DNA of 64,000 nt from DATASD01 sp035276765 (GTDB lineage Bacteria > Patescibacteriota > Saccharimonadia > Saccharimonadales > UBA4665), in contig DATELH010000002.1 of assembly GCA_035276765.1 (NCBI GenBank), positions 1 through 64,000 of the forward strand, read 5' to 3'. The notes beneath the pieces were generated by a model. It ran no database searches, had not been told where the DNA came from, and was given only the letters and a program-made list of their open reading frames with translations. Both the position numbers and the translations under genes were made by a program. This document shows, piece after piece, positions 50,197-59,126 of the stretch. The first letter of the stretch is position 1; each line of letters starts with the position of its first letter.

Positions 50197-51947
50197 TCCT
50201 CAATAAAACCGCCGGATTGGTGTGCCCACAGTTTGGCATACACGCCTTTTTTGGCTAGCAATTCCTTGTGCGTCCCTTGCTCGGCAATTTTGCCTTTTTT
50301 GAGCACCACGATGCGGTCCATTTTTTGTACCGTGCTCAAGCGATGGGCGATAACCAGCGCTGTGCGGTTTTCCATCAACCGCCACAAAGCGTCCTGAATA
50401 AGCATCTCACTTTCGGAGTCGAGCGCCGAGGTGGCTTCGTCGAGCACCAAAATGGGCGCGTTCTTTAAGATGGCGCGGGCAATTGCCACGCGTTGGCGCT
50501 GTCCGCCGCTGAGTTTTACGCCGCGTTCTCCAACTAGCGTGTCGTAGCCATTTGGTAGGTTCTCGATAAAGTCGTGGGCGTGAGCGCGCTTGCTGGCTGT
50601 GATGATTTCTGCTTCGGTGGCGTCCGGTCGGCCGTAGGCGATATTTTCGCGGATGCTGCGGTGAAATAGCAGCGGTTCTTGCGGCACGTAAGCAATGTGC
50701 TTGCGCAGTTCCGCCTGGGGCACCTCACGGATATCTTGGCCGTCAACCAAAATGCGGCCGGCCTGTACCTCGTGAAAGCGCAGTAACAAACGCGTGATGG
50801 TCGATTTGCCGCCACCGCTAGGGCCAACGAGTCCGATGCGCTGCCCGGCCAATACGTCCATATCGAGCTTTGCGAACAGTTCTTGTGAGTGTTTTTGGTC
50901 TTTATCGTAGGTGAAGGCGACATCTTGAAAGGCGATGGCGCCCTTTTTGATATGCAGTGGACGAGGGTGCTCAATATCTTGAATGTGCGGCTTTTGCTCG
51001 AGCAGTAGCGTCATTTCGTGGGCGTCACCAAGCATGCCTTCGAACTGTCGCACTAGCAAACTTGATTTGGCGATACTATCGATAATCCGCAATACGAACA
51101 GTTGGAATAACAAAAACGTGGCCAGGCTCATGGTGTGGTGTGTCACCGCATAGATACCGCCGCCGAGCACGGCAAGCTGCAATATGCCGCACATAATTTG
51201 GATAGATATGGAATTGCGAATGGCCAGGCTCCAGCTTTTGAGTAGCAGGCGCGAGCGTTCCTGGTTGGTTGCATTGAAACGCTCGGCCTCGAATTGCTCG
51301 TGTGCGAAGGTTTTGACGGCGACGGCGTTTGTAACACTGTCGGCGAGCTCGCCTGTTTGTTGGCTTTCTTTGGCGACGGCTTTGCGCCGCATTGGCATGC
51401 GCTGTACCACCAAGCGTCCAACAATCCACAGTGCCGCCGCCCAAAGCAGGGCAATCGTTATGCCGAGCGCCGGGTTAAAAGCAATCATAATGCCCAACGC
51501 TATCAGCACACCGGTGTACGGTCCGAGGACATCAATGAAAAATATTCCGTCCAACACCTCAAAACCCTTTACAAAGCGGTTGGCTTGCGTAACCAAGGAG
51601 CCGCTGAAGTTATTGCTAAAGAAGTCGTAATCCTGGCTCATTAAGTACTGGAAACAACGGTTGTACAAACTAGCCACGCTTCTGGAGGCCCGCGGCGCCG
51701 AGAAAACGCGGTCACCAACAAAGCCGATGCTTATCCCGCCCAACAGCGCCAGGCCGGCATACCAAACAACGCTAGCCTGGACATTGTGGTGTGCCGTAAG
51801 TTGCCCAAGCGCTTTCGCAACAAAAAGCGGTGTGATGATATTTTGCAAAATATAACCAATGCCAATCAGCGTGCTGCCCACAGTCGTCCAAGGCTGTTCC
51901 CGCCAACACGCAAGGTACAAGCGCAATGTTTTGAGGTCAGTAGACAT
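50193..51947 (-). CDS. ABC exporter (transmembrane-ATPase fusion), second gene
   Basis: This 584-residue half-transporter has six helices in residues 15-310 and an ATPase domain with Walker A GPSGGGKSTITRLLL, Q-loop YVPQEPLLF, signature LSGGQRQRVAIARAI, Walker B ILVLDEATSALDSESE and H-loop IAHRLST. It starts 16 bases after the paralogous exporter at 51964-53748, and both end in YAKLWAHQSGGFIED. The two likely form a heterodimer exporting drugs, lipids or peptides. Both ATP sites look complete. Confidence 0.9.
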   Translation of the reverse strand: MSTDLKTLRLYLACWREQPWTTVGSTLIGIGYILQNIITPLFVAKALGQLTAHHNVQASVVWYAGLALLGGISIGFVGDRVFSAPRASRSVASLYNRCFQYLMSQDYDFFSNNFSGSLVTQANRFVKGFEVLDGIFFIDVLGPYTGVLIALGIMIAFNPALGITIALLWAAALWIVGRLVVQRMPMRRKAVAKESQQTGELADSVTNAVAVKTFAHEQFEAERFNATNQERSRLLLKSWSLAIRNSISIQIMCGILQLAVLGGGIYAVTHHTMSLATFLLFQLFVLRIIDSIAKSSLLVRQFEGMLGDAHEMTLLLEQKPHIQDIEHPRPLHIKKGAIAFQDVAFTYDKDQKHSQELFAKLDMDVLAGQRIGLVGPSGGGKSTITRLLLRFHEVQAGRILVDGQDIREVPQAELRKHIAYVPQEPLLFHRSIRENIAYGRPDATEAEIITASKRAHAHDFIENLPNGYDTLVGERGVKLSGGQRQRVAIARAILKNAPILVLDEATSALDSESEMLIQDALWRLMENRTALVIAHRLSTVQKMDRIVVLKKGKIAEQGTHKELLAKKGVYAKLWAHQSGGFIED

Positions 51948-51963
51948 AGGGATATTCTACCAG

Positions 51964-53748
51964 CTAATCCTCAATAAAACCGCCGGATTGGTGTGCCCAC
52001 AGTTTGGCGTACGTGCCCTTTTGCGCGAGCAAGCTTTTGTGCGTGCCTTGCTCGATTATTTCGCCGTTTTCAAGCACTAAAATGCGATCCATTTTTTGGA
52101 TAGTGCTCAAGCGGTGGGCGATGACAATGGCGGTGCGACTCTCCATGAGCTTCCACAGCGCGTCCTGGATAAGCACCTCACTTTCGGAATCGAGCGCACT
52201 CGTGGCTTCGTCGAGCACCAGCACCGGTGCATCTTTGAGCAAGGCTCGAGCAATGGCGATACGTTGCCGCTGCCCGCCACTGAGTTTTACGCCGCGCTCG
52301 CCCACGAGCGTCTCGTATTTGGCTGGCAGCATGTCGATGAACTCGATCGCGTGCGCTTGTTCGGCAGCATGGACAATCTCTGCTTCGCTGGCGTCTTGTT
52401 TGCCGTAGGCGATATTCTCGCGGATACTGCGGTGAAACAGCAACGGTTCTTGCGCAACATAGCTAATGTTTTGGCGCAAATCGTCTTGCGTAAGGTGCGC
52501 AATATTTTGTCCGTCGATCAGAATTTCGCCGGAGTCAATATCGGAAAAGCGCAACAAGATGCGGGTGAGGGTGGTTTTGCCCGAGCCAGAATGCCCCACC
52601 AAACCGATTTTTTCGCCCGGCTTAATTGCTAGGTTAAGGCCGTCGAACAAGGTGTCGTCGGAGCCTTTGTGTGTAAACGTGACGTCTTTTAGCTCGATTG
52701 CGCCCGCGTGGATCTGCGGCTTTTCGGGATGCGCGGGGTCTTTAATGGCTGGTTCGATTTGCAGAATTTCGGTCATGTCGGCTGCGTCGCCGAGCGCGCG
52801 GTTGTAGGTGCGCAGTGCATTATTGCTAAACACAAAGAGCCAGTTTGTGATGGTGGCGGTGTAGTTAAGGATTAAAAATACCGTAGCTACGTTGGCGTGG
52901 AACGTCATGACGCCAACCACCGCCATCGCCAGCGAAACCGCCGAAATGCCGTTGGTAAGTCCCGTAAAATACACTTGCTGCCGCTGGTGGCCATTCGTAA
53001 GGTCGACCAAACGGTCCAGTGTGTGGTTGGTTATTTTGGCGAATTGCTTCCGCTCGTACGCGCCACCGGCAAAGCTTTTGATGGCCATCACGTTGGTTAC
53101 GCTGTCGGCCAAGTAGCCAGTTTGCGCGCTTTCGGCGGCGGCTTGCTTGGCACTCAAGCGGCGCACGCGCTTGGTCACAAAGAACGCGCTTGCAATGTAA
53201 AACACCGAAAACACCATCAAAATGAGGTCAAAAAGCGGTGCCCGTTTAGCCAAAAAGATGCCCGAGAACACAATCACCGAAATAAGCGGCAACACCGAAA
53301 ACACCGTGGTGTCGGCCACGCGGATATATGCACCCATGGTTTTGTTGGTTTGCGACACGAGTGACCCGCCAAAGTGGTTGGCATGAAAATCAGCGCTTTG
53401 GTTAAGCAAGTGATCGTAAATGCGCCGTGCGAGGTCGCGCTCAACGTTGCCCTCGAGGCGCCAATCCAGCGCATCCACAACCCGCCACAGCACCACGCCC
53501 GAACCTAGCACAAGCACCGCATAAATGACCAACTCCGGTCCAAAGTTGGTCCAGATTTGATGCGGCTGGAAATCGCCCCGCGCCAAACGGTTCAAGACAT
53601 TAGCCAGAATGAGCGGCGGCACAATTTGCCCTAGCAAAATAGTGAGCGGTGTAAAAATCAACAGGCCCACAATGTATTTGGGATAGCGCCAGGCATGCTG
53701 CCAAAAAAGCTGCAAGGTTAATTTGGTGAGATTCTTCTTTTGAGACAT
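51964..53748 (-). CDS. ABC exporter (transmembrane-ATPase fusion), first gene
   Basis: This 594-residue half-transporter shares plan and C-terminus with the next gene. ATPase motifs: Walker A GHSGSGKTTLTRILL, Q-loop YVAQEPLLF, signature LSGGQRQRIAIARAL, Walker B VLVLDEATSALDSESE, H-loop IAHRLST. A GGAGG site lies 10 bases before the ATG. The 3' ends of both genes are nearly identical in DNA, which suggests gene duplication or local conversion. A possible 18-residue leader ORF lies about 100 bases upstream. Confidence 0.9.
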   Translation of the reverse strand: MSQKKNLTKLTLQLFWQHAWRYPKYIVGLLIFTPLTILLGQIVPPLILANVLNRLARGDFQPHQIWTNFGPELVIYAVLVLGSGVVLWRVVDALDWRLEGNVERDLARRIYDHLLNQSADFHANHFGGSLVSQTNKTMGAYIRVADTTVFSVLPLISVIVFSGIFLAKRAPLFDLILMVFSVFYIASAFFVTKRVRRLSAKQAAAESAQTGYLADSVTNVMAIKSFAGGAYERKQFAKITNHTLDRLVDLTNGHQRQQVYFTGLTNGISAVSLAMAVVGVMTFHANVATVFLILNYTATITNWLFVFSNNALRTYNRALGDAADMTEILQIEPAIKDPAHPEKPQIHAGAIELKDVTFTHKGSDDTLFDGLNLAIKPGEKIGLVGHSGSGKTTLTRILLRFSDIDSGEILIDGQNIAHLTQDDLRQNISYVAQEPLLFHRSIRENIAYGKQDASEAEIVHAAEQAHAIEFIDMLPAKYETLVGERGVKLSGGQRQRIAIARALLKDAPVLVLDEATSALDSESEVLIQDALWKLMESRTAIVIAHRLSTIQKMDRILVLENGEIIEQGTHKSLLAQKGTYAKLWAHQSGGFIED

Positions 53749-53850
53749 AGGCGAGAGCCCTCCTCGGCTGCCCAGGATATTATAACTTGCTATTTATTTT
53801 AGTTTTTAACAACTGCTCGTCGATCGCAGTGGTTCTGGCTCGAATGGAAT

Positions 53851-53907
53851 TTAGAGGTTGGTCCAGGCGTGCGTACCAGAGACAACAGTTTTAATTTGAA
53901 CAAACAT
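53851..53907 (-). CDS. Possible leader peptide before ABC exporters
   Basis: On the minus strand an 18-residue ORF, MFVQIKTVVSGTHAWTNL, has a good ribosome-binding site (GGAAAGG, 7 bases before the ATG) and a TACAAT box (53951-53946) upstream. The ABC gene starts about 100 bases later. In between, AACCACTGC and GCAGTTGTT can pair with one mismatch. The 53749-54064 gap holds nothing else I can support apart from the trhO promoter. Confidence 0.3.
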   Translation of the reverse strand: MFVQIKTVVSGTHAWTNL

Positions 53908-54064
53908 TAGCGCGCCTTTCCCTGACTTTAATGACAATACTTTCCATTGTACCAGCACCGTCAAGCAAAACAGATCAAAAAATGCTGTGTTAATTACATT
54001 TTTGTTTTTCGCGGAGGTGGGACATGCTGGAATAACAGGGGTAATTCTGGTATAATCGCAGACG

Positions 54065-54964
54065 ATGCAAAAGATCTTGTTGTACTACAAATTTACGCCG
54101 CTGGCCGATCCCGAAGCGGTGCGCTTGTGGCAGAAAGCGCTTTGCGAAAGGCTGGGTTTGCGCGGGCGTATTCTGATCTCCAAACACGGGCTCAACGGGA
54201 CAGTGGGTGGCGACCTCGATGCGCTCAAAGCCTACGCCAAAGAGACTAAAGCGTACGAGCCATTTAAGGGCATCGAATTTAAGTGGTCGGAAGGCGGCGC
54301 CGGCAATTTCCCGCGCCTGAGCATTAAAGTCCGTGACGAAATTGTCAGCTTTGGCGCTAGTGGCGAACTCAAAGTCGATAAAAACGGCGTTGTTGGCGGC
54401 GGCAAACACCTCAAGCCAGCCGAGGTGCACAAACTGGTCGAGGAGCGGGGCGATGACGTGGTATTTTTCGACGGCCGCAACGCTTACGAAGCCGCTGTCG
54501 GCAAATTTAAAAACGCTGTTGTGCCCGACGTGCGCACGAGCAAAGATTTTATTAAAGAACTCAATAGCAACAAGTACGAAGCCATCAAAGACAAGCCAGT
54601 CGTTACTTATTGTACCGGCGGCATCCGCTGTGAAATTTTGAGCAGCCTCATGAAAAACCGTGGCTTCAAAGAGGTGTACCAACTCGATGGCGGCATCGCC
54701 AAATACGGCGAGACATACGGCGACGATGGTTTGTGGGAAGGCTCGCTGTATGTGTTCGACGGCCGCATGGACATGAAATTTTCCGACCACGGCAAAGACA
54801 TCGGCGTCTGCCTTCACTGTGGCGACAAAACCAGTAATTACGAAAATTGTGCGCTCAAAAGTTGCAACAAGCTCGTATTAATATGCAACAACTGCTTCCG
54901 TCAATCTGGAAAGGAATTTTGCGATGCCGATTGCCAAAAACAAGCCGAGGGCGCTGCACGCTGA
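54065..54964 (+). CDS. trhO: tRNA uridine 5-oxyacetic acid hydroxylase TrhO, rhodanese type
   Basis: This 299-residue protein of the YceA/TrhO family hydroxylates U34 of some tRNAs using oxygen. The N-terminal acylphosphatase-like domain (LLYYKFTPLADPEAVRLWQK, ISKHGLNGTVGGDLDALKAY) and the rhodanese domain with catalytic Cys in VTYCTGGIRCEILSS are present. The C-terminal Cys-rich zinc region (GVCLHCGDKTSNYENC to NNCFRQSGKEFCDADC) is present. TATAAT (54051-54056) ends 8 bases before the ATG. Confidence 0.9.
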   Translation: MQKILLYYKFTPLADPEAVRLWQKALCERLGLRGRILISKHGLNGTVGGDLDALKAYAKETKAYEPFKGIEFKWSEGGAGNFPRLSIKVRDEIVSFGASGELKVDKNGVVGGGKHLKPAEVHKLVEERGDDVVFFDGRNAYEAAVGKFKNAVVPDVRTSKDFIKELNSNKYEAIKDKPVVTYCTGGIRCEILSSLMKNRGFKEVYQLDGGIAKYGETYGDDGLWEGSLYVFDGRMDMKFSDHGKDIGVCLHCGDKTSNYENCALKSCNKLVLICNNCFRQSGKEFCDADCQKQAEGAAR

Positions 54965-54981
54965 ACTTTCCGAAAAGTGAC

Positions 54982-55329
54982 TTAGCCGACCGTTTCGCTA
55001 ATAACTGATGGTGGTTCAACAGTGTCTGCCAAAATAGTGAGCGGGGGTGCAGTTTCAATGCCAGGCGGTAGTGTTTCCTGAGTTTCAGGGGATGAAGCTG
55101 TTACTCCTGGCTTCGCAAAATAAATTTCCGGCTCAGGCTTATCTTCGACTGTCACGTAAGGATTGATGCAATTCCGAATAGGCTGAGGCGTGACCTTGCC
55201 GTTGGCTTGTCTGAAGGTCTGGAAAAATTCCGAGCAGTCACCGACGCCACAAGGAAGCGGAATTCCGGTGTGACACTCCGGACGTAGAGCCTGATTTTTT
55301 AAACAGTGCGGAGATTTTACGTAAGCCAT
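54982..55329 (-). CDS. Cys- and Pro-rich small protein
   Basis: This 115-residue product has five cysteines in its first 55 residues (SPHCLKNQALRPECHTG, CGVGDCSEF, RNCINPY) and a Pro/Glu/Thr-rich tail (TASSPETQETLPPGIETAPP). The cysteines might bind zinc. No signal peptide. No family recognised. Its upstream region shares a 15-base palindrome (55351-55365, GATGTAACTTACATC) with the uvrC promoter region. Confidence 0.5.
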   Translation of the reverse strand: MAYVKSPHCLKNQALRPECHTGIPLPCGVGDCSEFFQTFRQANGKVTPQPIRNCINPYVTVEDKPEPEIYFAKPGVTASSPETQETLPPGIETAPPLTILADTVEPPSVISETVG

Positions 55330-55350
55330 TTAATATACCTACTCATTTTA

Positions 55351-55365
55351 GATGTAACTTACATC
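55351..55365. promoter_or_regulatory. Operator-like palindrome between divergent genes
   Basis: GATGTAA-C-TTACATC is a perfect 7-bp dyad around one base. It lies 22 bases upstream of the Cys-rich protein start and 61 bases from uvrC. Confidence 0.35.
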
Positions 55366-55413
55366 ATAGGCTACGCACGTGCGGAAAAAAGCAATATATA
55401 TCACATTGCGCGG

Positions 55414-55419
55414 TATACT
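55414..55419 (+). promoter_or_regulatory. -10 box, leaderless GTG start of uvrC
   Basis: TATACT ends 6 bases before the GTG at 55426. The frame is open far upstream, but that part is not UvrC-like. Confidence 0.55.
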
Positions 55420-55425
55420 AAAGAG

Positions 55426-56922
55426 GTGAACAAGGTGTTAAACGAAAAATTAAAACAATTGCCGCGCGAGCCGGGCGTGTACTTTCACAAAGACGCGAGT
55501 GGCGAGATTATTTACGTGGGCAAAGCGGCGCGGTTGAACAACCGCGTGCGGCAATATTTTCAAAAGTCACGTACGCGTGACCCCAAGACCGATGCGCTTG
55601 TGAGCGAAATTGCCGACACCGACTGGATGGTGGTTGAAAGCGAGCTCGAAGCACTGTTTTTAGAGGCTGAAATGGTGCGGCGCTACATGCCGCGTTACAA
55701 CATTTTGCTGCGCGACGACAAGTCGATGGTGTATATCCGCATCGACTACGACAGCGATTTTCCCACTGTGGGTACCACGCGCCGTCCGCTCGATGACGGT
55801 GCGCGCTACTTTGGGCCATACCTCAGTGTGCTGAGCGTACGCCAGGCCTTAAAGCTGTTGCGCCGGGTATTTCCGTTTGCCACACGCCGCATCGCCGGGC
55901 AAAAGCGTGCCACGCTGCACTACCACTTAGGGCTCGACCCGGGCCTCGAAGAAGGCAAAACGAGCCTGCACGATTATCGCGCCAACCTGCGCAAGCTCAT
56001 GGCGGTTATCCAGGGCAAGCGCAGCAGCGTGGAGCGCGAGCTCGAAAAGGAAATGAAACTGCTCGCTGCCAAACACGACTTTGAGGGCGCGGCCAAAAAG
56101 CGCAATCAACTTTATAGCTTACAAAGCCTCACCAAGCAAGTTATTTTCAGCGATAAAGAGTTTTTGGATATTAGCAAAGACCACGCCTTAAACGAGCTTG
56201 TAGAGCTGCTTAGTCTTGAGAACTTCCCGCGCCGCATAGAGGGCTACGACATCAGCCACATGCAAGGTACCGATGTTGTCGCGAGCATGGTCGTGTTCAC
56301 GAACGGCGTGAGCAACAAAAGCGAGTACCGCAAGTTCAAGACCAAAAAAGAACACAACAACGACTTTTATAATATGAACGAAACCTTAAAACGCCGCCTG
56401 AGCGAAAAGAACCGCAAGGCGTGGGGTGTGCCGAACTTGGTTTTGATCGATGGCGGCAAAGGGCAGCTGGATGCTGCCATCCGCGCGCGCGACGAAATGG
56501 GCTGCCAAAAAATCCCGTTTGTGGGGCTTGCCAAACGCGAGGAACAGATTGTGATACAAAAAGGCAAATCGGGTATTGACTTACAGACCCATGTGCTGCA
56601 AAAATTGGGCGGGTTTGCCACAGAAAGCGACGACTTTATCCTGGTAAATGTGCCGCACCACACCAACCTCGTAAAGCTGCTGCAGCGCATCCGTGACGAA
56701 TCCCACCGGTTTGCGGTGACGTACCATAGTGTCCTCAAACAAAAGCGTCAAACCACGAGTGTGCTTGACGAAATCCCGGGTGTTGGTCCGGCAACGCGCA
56801 AGAAACTGCTAAAGGCCTTTGGCAGTGTGCGGAGTATTGCGCAAGCCGAGCCCATCGAACTGGTGTCTATTTTGGGTGAGAAAAAAGCGCAGCTAGTTGT
56901 GCAATATTTGCATTCCAAATAA
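55426..56922 (+). CDS. uvrC: Excinuclease ABC subunit C, short
   Basis: This 498-residue dual-incision nuclease has a GIY-YIG domain (PREPGVYFHKDASGEIIYVG), UVR motif (KEMKLLAAKHDFEGAAKKRN), RNase H-like domain (IEGYDISHMQGTDVVASMVV, LIDGGKGQLDAAIRARDEMG) and C-terminal helix-hairpin-helix (LDEIPGVGPATRKKLLKAFG). It is about 100 residues shorter than usual, mainly in the middle. GTG 55426 is chosen as start from the -10 box and family alignment; the frame extends upstream to 55306. Confidence 0.93.
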   Translation: MNKVLNEKLKQLPREPGVYFHKDASGEIIYVGKAARLNNRVRQYFQKSRTRDPKTDALVSEIADTDWMVVESELEALFLEAEMVRRYMPRYNILLRDDKSMVYIRIDYDSDFPTVGTTRRPLDDGARYFGPYLSVLSVRQALKLLRRVFPFATRRIAGQKRATLHYHLGLDPGLEEGKTSLHDYRANLRKLMAVIQGKRSSVERELEKEMKLLAAKHDFEGAAKKRNQLYSLQSLTKQVIFSDKEFLDISKDHALNELVELLSLENFPRRIEGYDISHMQGTDVVASMVVFTNGVSNKSEYRKFKTKKEHNNDFYNMNETLKRRLSEKNRKAWGVPNLVLIDGGKGQLDAAIRARDEMGCQKIPFVGLAKREEQIVIQKGKSGIDLQTHVLQKLGGFATESDDFILVNVPHHTNLVKLLQRIRDESHRFAVTYHSVLKQKRQTTSVLDEIPGVGPATRKKLLKAFGSVRSIAQAEPIELVSILGEKKAQLVVQYLHSK

Positions 56923-56931
56923 GTGAATACT

Positions 56932-57573
56932 CTAAATCTGGCCAGTTTCCGGTGGCTCGTTTAAAAGTGCCCACGCCCGTTCTGCATCTGCCACGGCTTG
57001 CGTGGCCTTTCGTTTTTCGTACAGAAGCGGTGTAAAGCCATCAAGTTCGCGACTTACTAAAGCGGCGAGCGGAATCTGTGGCCCTCTATTCCACCCCGTT
57101 CGCCTTGCAATGCGTTCTACGTTACTGCCCGCATTATTTTTGAGGTAGGCGGGTTCGTCAATTTCCTGCAAGGTAAAACCTTCTGCCAAACAGGCGACAA
57201 CCTCTTGTTCTTCGGGATTGAGAGCGAGCGGCTCGCAAGTCTGTCGAATAGTGTAGACACCGCAGTCTATAAACTTTTTTGCCAGCCCGGTGCGCGAAGT
57301 ATTCATGCCGTTTGCCAATTCATTGACGTACTTGGCGGCTGTGCTTTTGGAAGCAAACAGCATAGAGCCAATGGCTTTGTTGCCAAGCCCGAGGGTGGCG
57401 AGTAAACCGGCGCGTGTTTGCAGGCCGGTGGCGAGAGAGGCCTCTAAATTGACGGCAATCTTGCCCGCGCCTAACGTAATGGCCGAGATGGCCGCCCGGT
57501 TGAAGCTATCTAGCTTTTCTCCTGCAACGATGATCGGCGGTTCTTGTTGTATAACGCGTATTTCTGCAGCCAC
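56932..57573 (-). CDS. Twin-HTH regulator, paralog 1
   Basis: This 213-residue protein is one of four in an array. It opens with PPIIVAGEKLDSFNRAAISA and LGAGKIAVNLEA, then a first helix-turn-helix (AGLLATLGLGNKAIGSMLFA, SKSTAAKYVNELANGM). The second, C-terminal HTH is degraded (EQEVVACLAEGFTLQEIDEP), but ends with the RTGWNRGPQIPLAALVSREL motif shared by all copies. AAAGGAGG before a GTG start. Likely DNA-binding. Confidence 0.6.
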   Translation of the reverse strand: MAAEIRVIQQEPPIIVAGEKLDSFNRAAISAITLGAGKIAVNLEASLATGLQTRAGLLATLGLGNKAIGSMLFASKSTAAKYVNELANGMNTSRTGLAKKFIDCGVYTIRQTCEPLALNPEEQEVVACLAEGFTLQEIDEPAYLKNNAGSNVERIARRTGWNRGPQIPLAALVSRELDGFTPLLYEKRKATQAVADAERAWALLNEPPETGQI

Positions 57574-57680
57574 GAGGCACCTCCTTTGAGATGATAATTA
57601 TGGCAGATGCTTTGCGTGATGCGCAAGTTACCTATCATATCCTTGCTCATTGAAGATGTTGCAGTTTTTGCGGCGGATTC

Positions 57681-58358
57681 TTATACGCTAAAAGAATCAG
57701 GCTCCAGCGTCATAAAATGTGGGCGCTGATCCGGAAGGAGAGGGCTAGCCGGTTCAGGAAAATCTGGCACAGACAGCTTGGTTGTGACTCGAACGATTTG
57801 GCTGCCAATTTCACCACTCACCAACGCGGCAAGGCCAGCTTCGCCGCCATACCAGCCGGTGCGGTTGCCAATGCGGGTCAGATGGCTTTTTATAGTGTCT
57901 GGCGAAAGTCGACGCTCGCCGCCGCTCGAAATTTTGGCGGCAACTTCCTTGTTGGTGTAGCCTTGGGAGACGAGGTCGATAATCGGCAATTCACTCTTTG
58001 TTAAATTAAGTTTTTCGCCGAATTCTTCAACTTGAAAAATGGCGAGTTCAAAAAGCCGACGCGGCAGGGCACGCCGACGCGCCGGCATTTCAAGCAGTCT
58101 AAAATCCCGGGCGATGAAGGTCCTAATGGTTTCTTCGCTCCGGTATAATTTTTCACCAATCGTAGCATTGGCCATGCCGAACGAGGCCATCATTGGGATC
58201 CAAATATTGCGCAGCGGCAGGTTAACGGCCTCGGGGTGAAACGAAATGACTCCCTTTTCGCCGATTTGGAATCCCTGAATGTGGCCGTTTTCGGGCTCGT
58301 GCCTCACACCTTTTACGATAATCGGCGGTTTCTCTATTATTTTGATTTCTGCACTCAT
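57681..58358 (-). CDS. Twin-HTH LuxR-like regulator, paralog 2
   Basis: This 225-residue paralog has the N-terminal PPIIVKGVRHEPE and GEKGVISFHPE segments, HTH one (MMASFGMANATIGEKLYRSE, ETIRTFIARDF) and a clear LuxR-type HTH two (SELPIIDLVSQGYTNKEVAA and LSPDTIKSHLTRIGNRTGWY). It ends with GLAALVSGEIGSQIV and a Pro-rich tail. A GAGG site precedes the ATG. No receiver domain or ligand domain is recognised. Confidence 0.65.
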   Translation of the reverse strand: MSAEIKIIEKPPIIVKGVRHEPENGHIQGFQIGEKGVISFHPEAVNLPLRNIWIPMMASFGMANATIGEKLYRSEETIRTFIARDFRLLEMPARRRALPRRLFELAIFQVEEFGEKLNLTKSELPIIDLVSQGYTNKEVAAKISSGGERRLSPDTIKSHLTRIGNRTGWYGGEAGLAALVSGEIGSQIVRVTTKLSVPDFPEPASPLLPDQRPHFMTLEPDSFSV

Positions 58359-58428
58359 ATCCTAACCTCATTTGTTGGCGAAGTATGGCAGAGAATTGCT
58401 AATTTTGCAAGCTTATTATTTATACACA

Positions 58429-59049
58429 TTATGTAGGAGTGGGCGGAGCGACTATTGCTGGTGGATTTTCAAGCGTATCAAGCGCGAGCTGCGGCAGATA
58501 ATCGCCGGCTTGTCCGCTAAGCAGAGCAGCCAATCCAATTTCGACCCGGCCTCGCAAATAGTTTTTATGGCTGACCTCGCCAAGATAACCTTTGATGGTA
58601 GACTCGGCCAAGCCTAGCTTGTTGGCGATCGCCAAGTTGCTGAGGCCGCATGTTATGAGCTCCACGGTTTCTTCCTCGTGGGGAGATAACGACAACGGCT
58701 GGCCTTGCTGCTCAATGGTATACACGCCAAGATCGAGAAAGGCCCGGGAGAGACCTGACCTTTTGGACACGCCGAGTCCGCGTAAGGCATTTCCTAAGAT
58801 ATCCTGCTTAATATACGCGACGCCGCAACGGAACTTGTCGGCAATACTTTGGTTTGAAAAACCAAGCGAAGCAAGCATGGCGGCGCGTTTTGGTTTTGGC
58901 GGCAGATCGCAGGCGTCCATATTAACCGCTATTTGCCCCATGCCGAACGTAATGCGCTCCACCTGTGCCAAAGAAAGGTCTTCAAGACACTCGCCATGCA
59001 CATGGATGGGCGGATCTTCGCGCAGCACTCGTGATTTGTTTTGAAACAT
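58429..59049 (-). CDS. Twin-HTH LuxR-like regulator, paralog 3
   Basis: This 206-residue paralog begins MFQNKSRVLREDPPIHVHGE and has ITFGMGQIAVNMD, HTH one (AAMLASLGFSNQSIADKFRC, GVAYIKQDILG) and HTH two (EEETVELITCGLSNLAIANK, LGLAESTIKGYLGEVSHKN). GLAALLSGQAGDYLPQL closes the domain, followed by a Pro-rich tail. ATG 59049 is preferred over 59073 because of its place 9 bases after CATAAT. Confidence 0.65.
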   Translation of the reverse strand: MFQNKSRVLREDPPIHVHGECLEDLSLAQVERITFGMGQIAVNMDACDLPPKPKRAAMLASLGFSNQSIADKFRCGVAYIKQDILGNALRGLGVSKRSGLSRAFLDLGVYTIEQQGQPLSLSPHEEETVELITCGLSNLAIANKLGLAESTIKGYLGEVSHKNYLRGRVEIGLAALLSGQAGDYLPQLALDTLENPPAIVAPPTPT

Positions 59050-59126
59050 ACCCGGCAGATTATGCCAGAACACAGATTATCGTGCAATGGCGCGTGGTGC
59101 CCGGACCGATTGCTACAAATTCTGGG

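Noticed and set aside
53829..53880. Terminator for the possible leader before the ABC exporters
   Set aside because: The 9-bp stem has a mismatch and is followed by A-rich, not T-rich, sequence in the direction of transcription.
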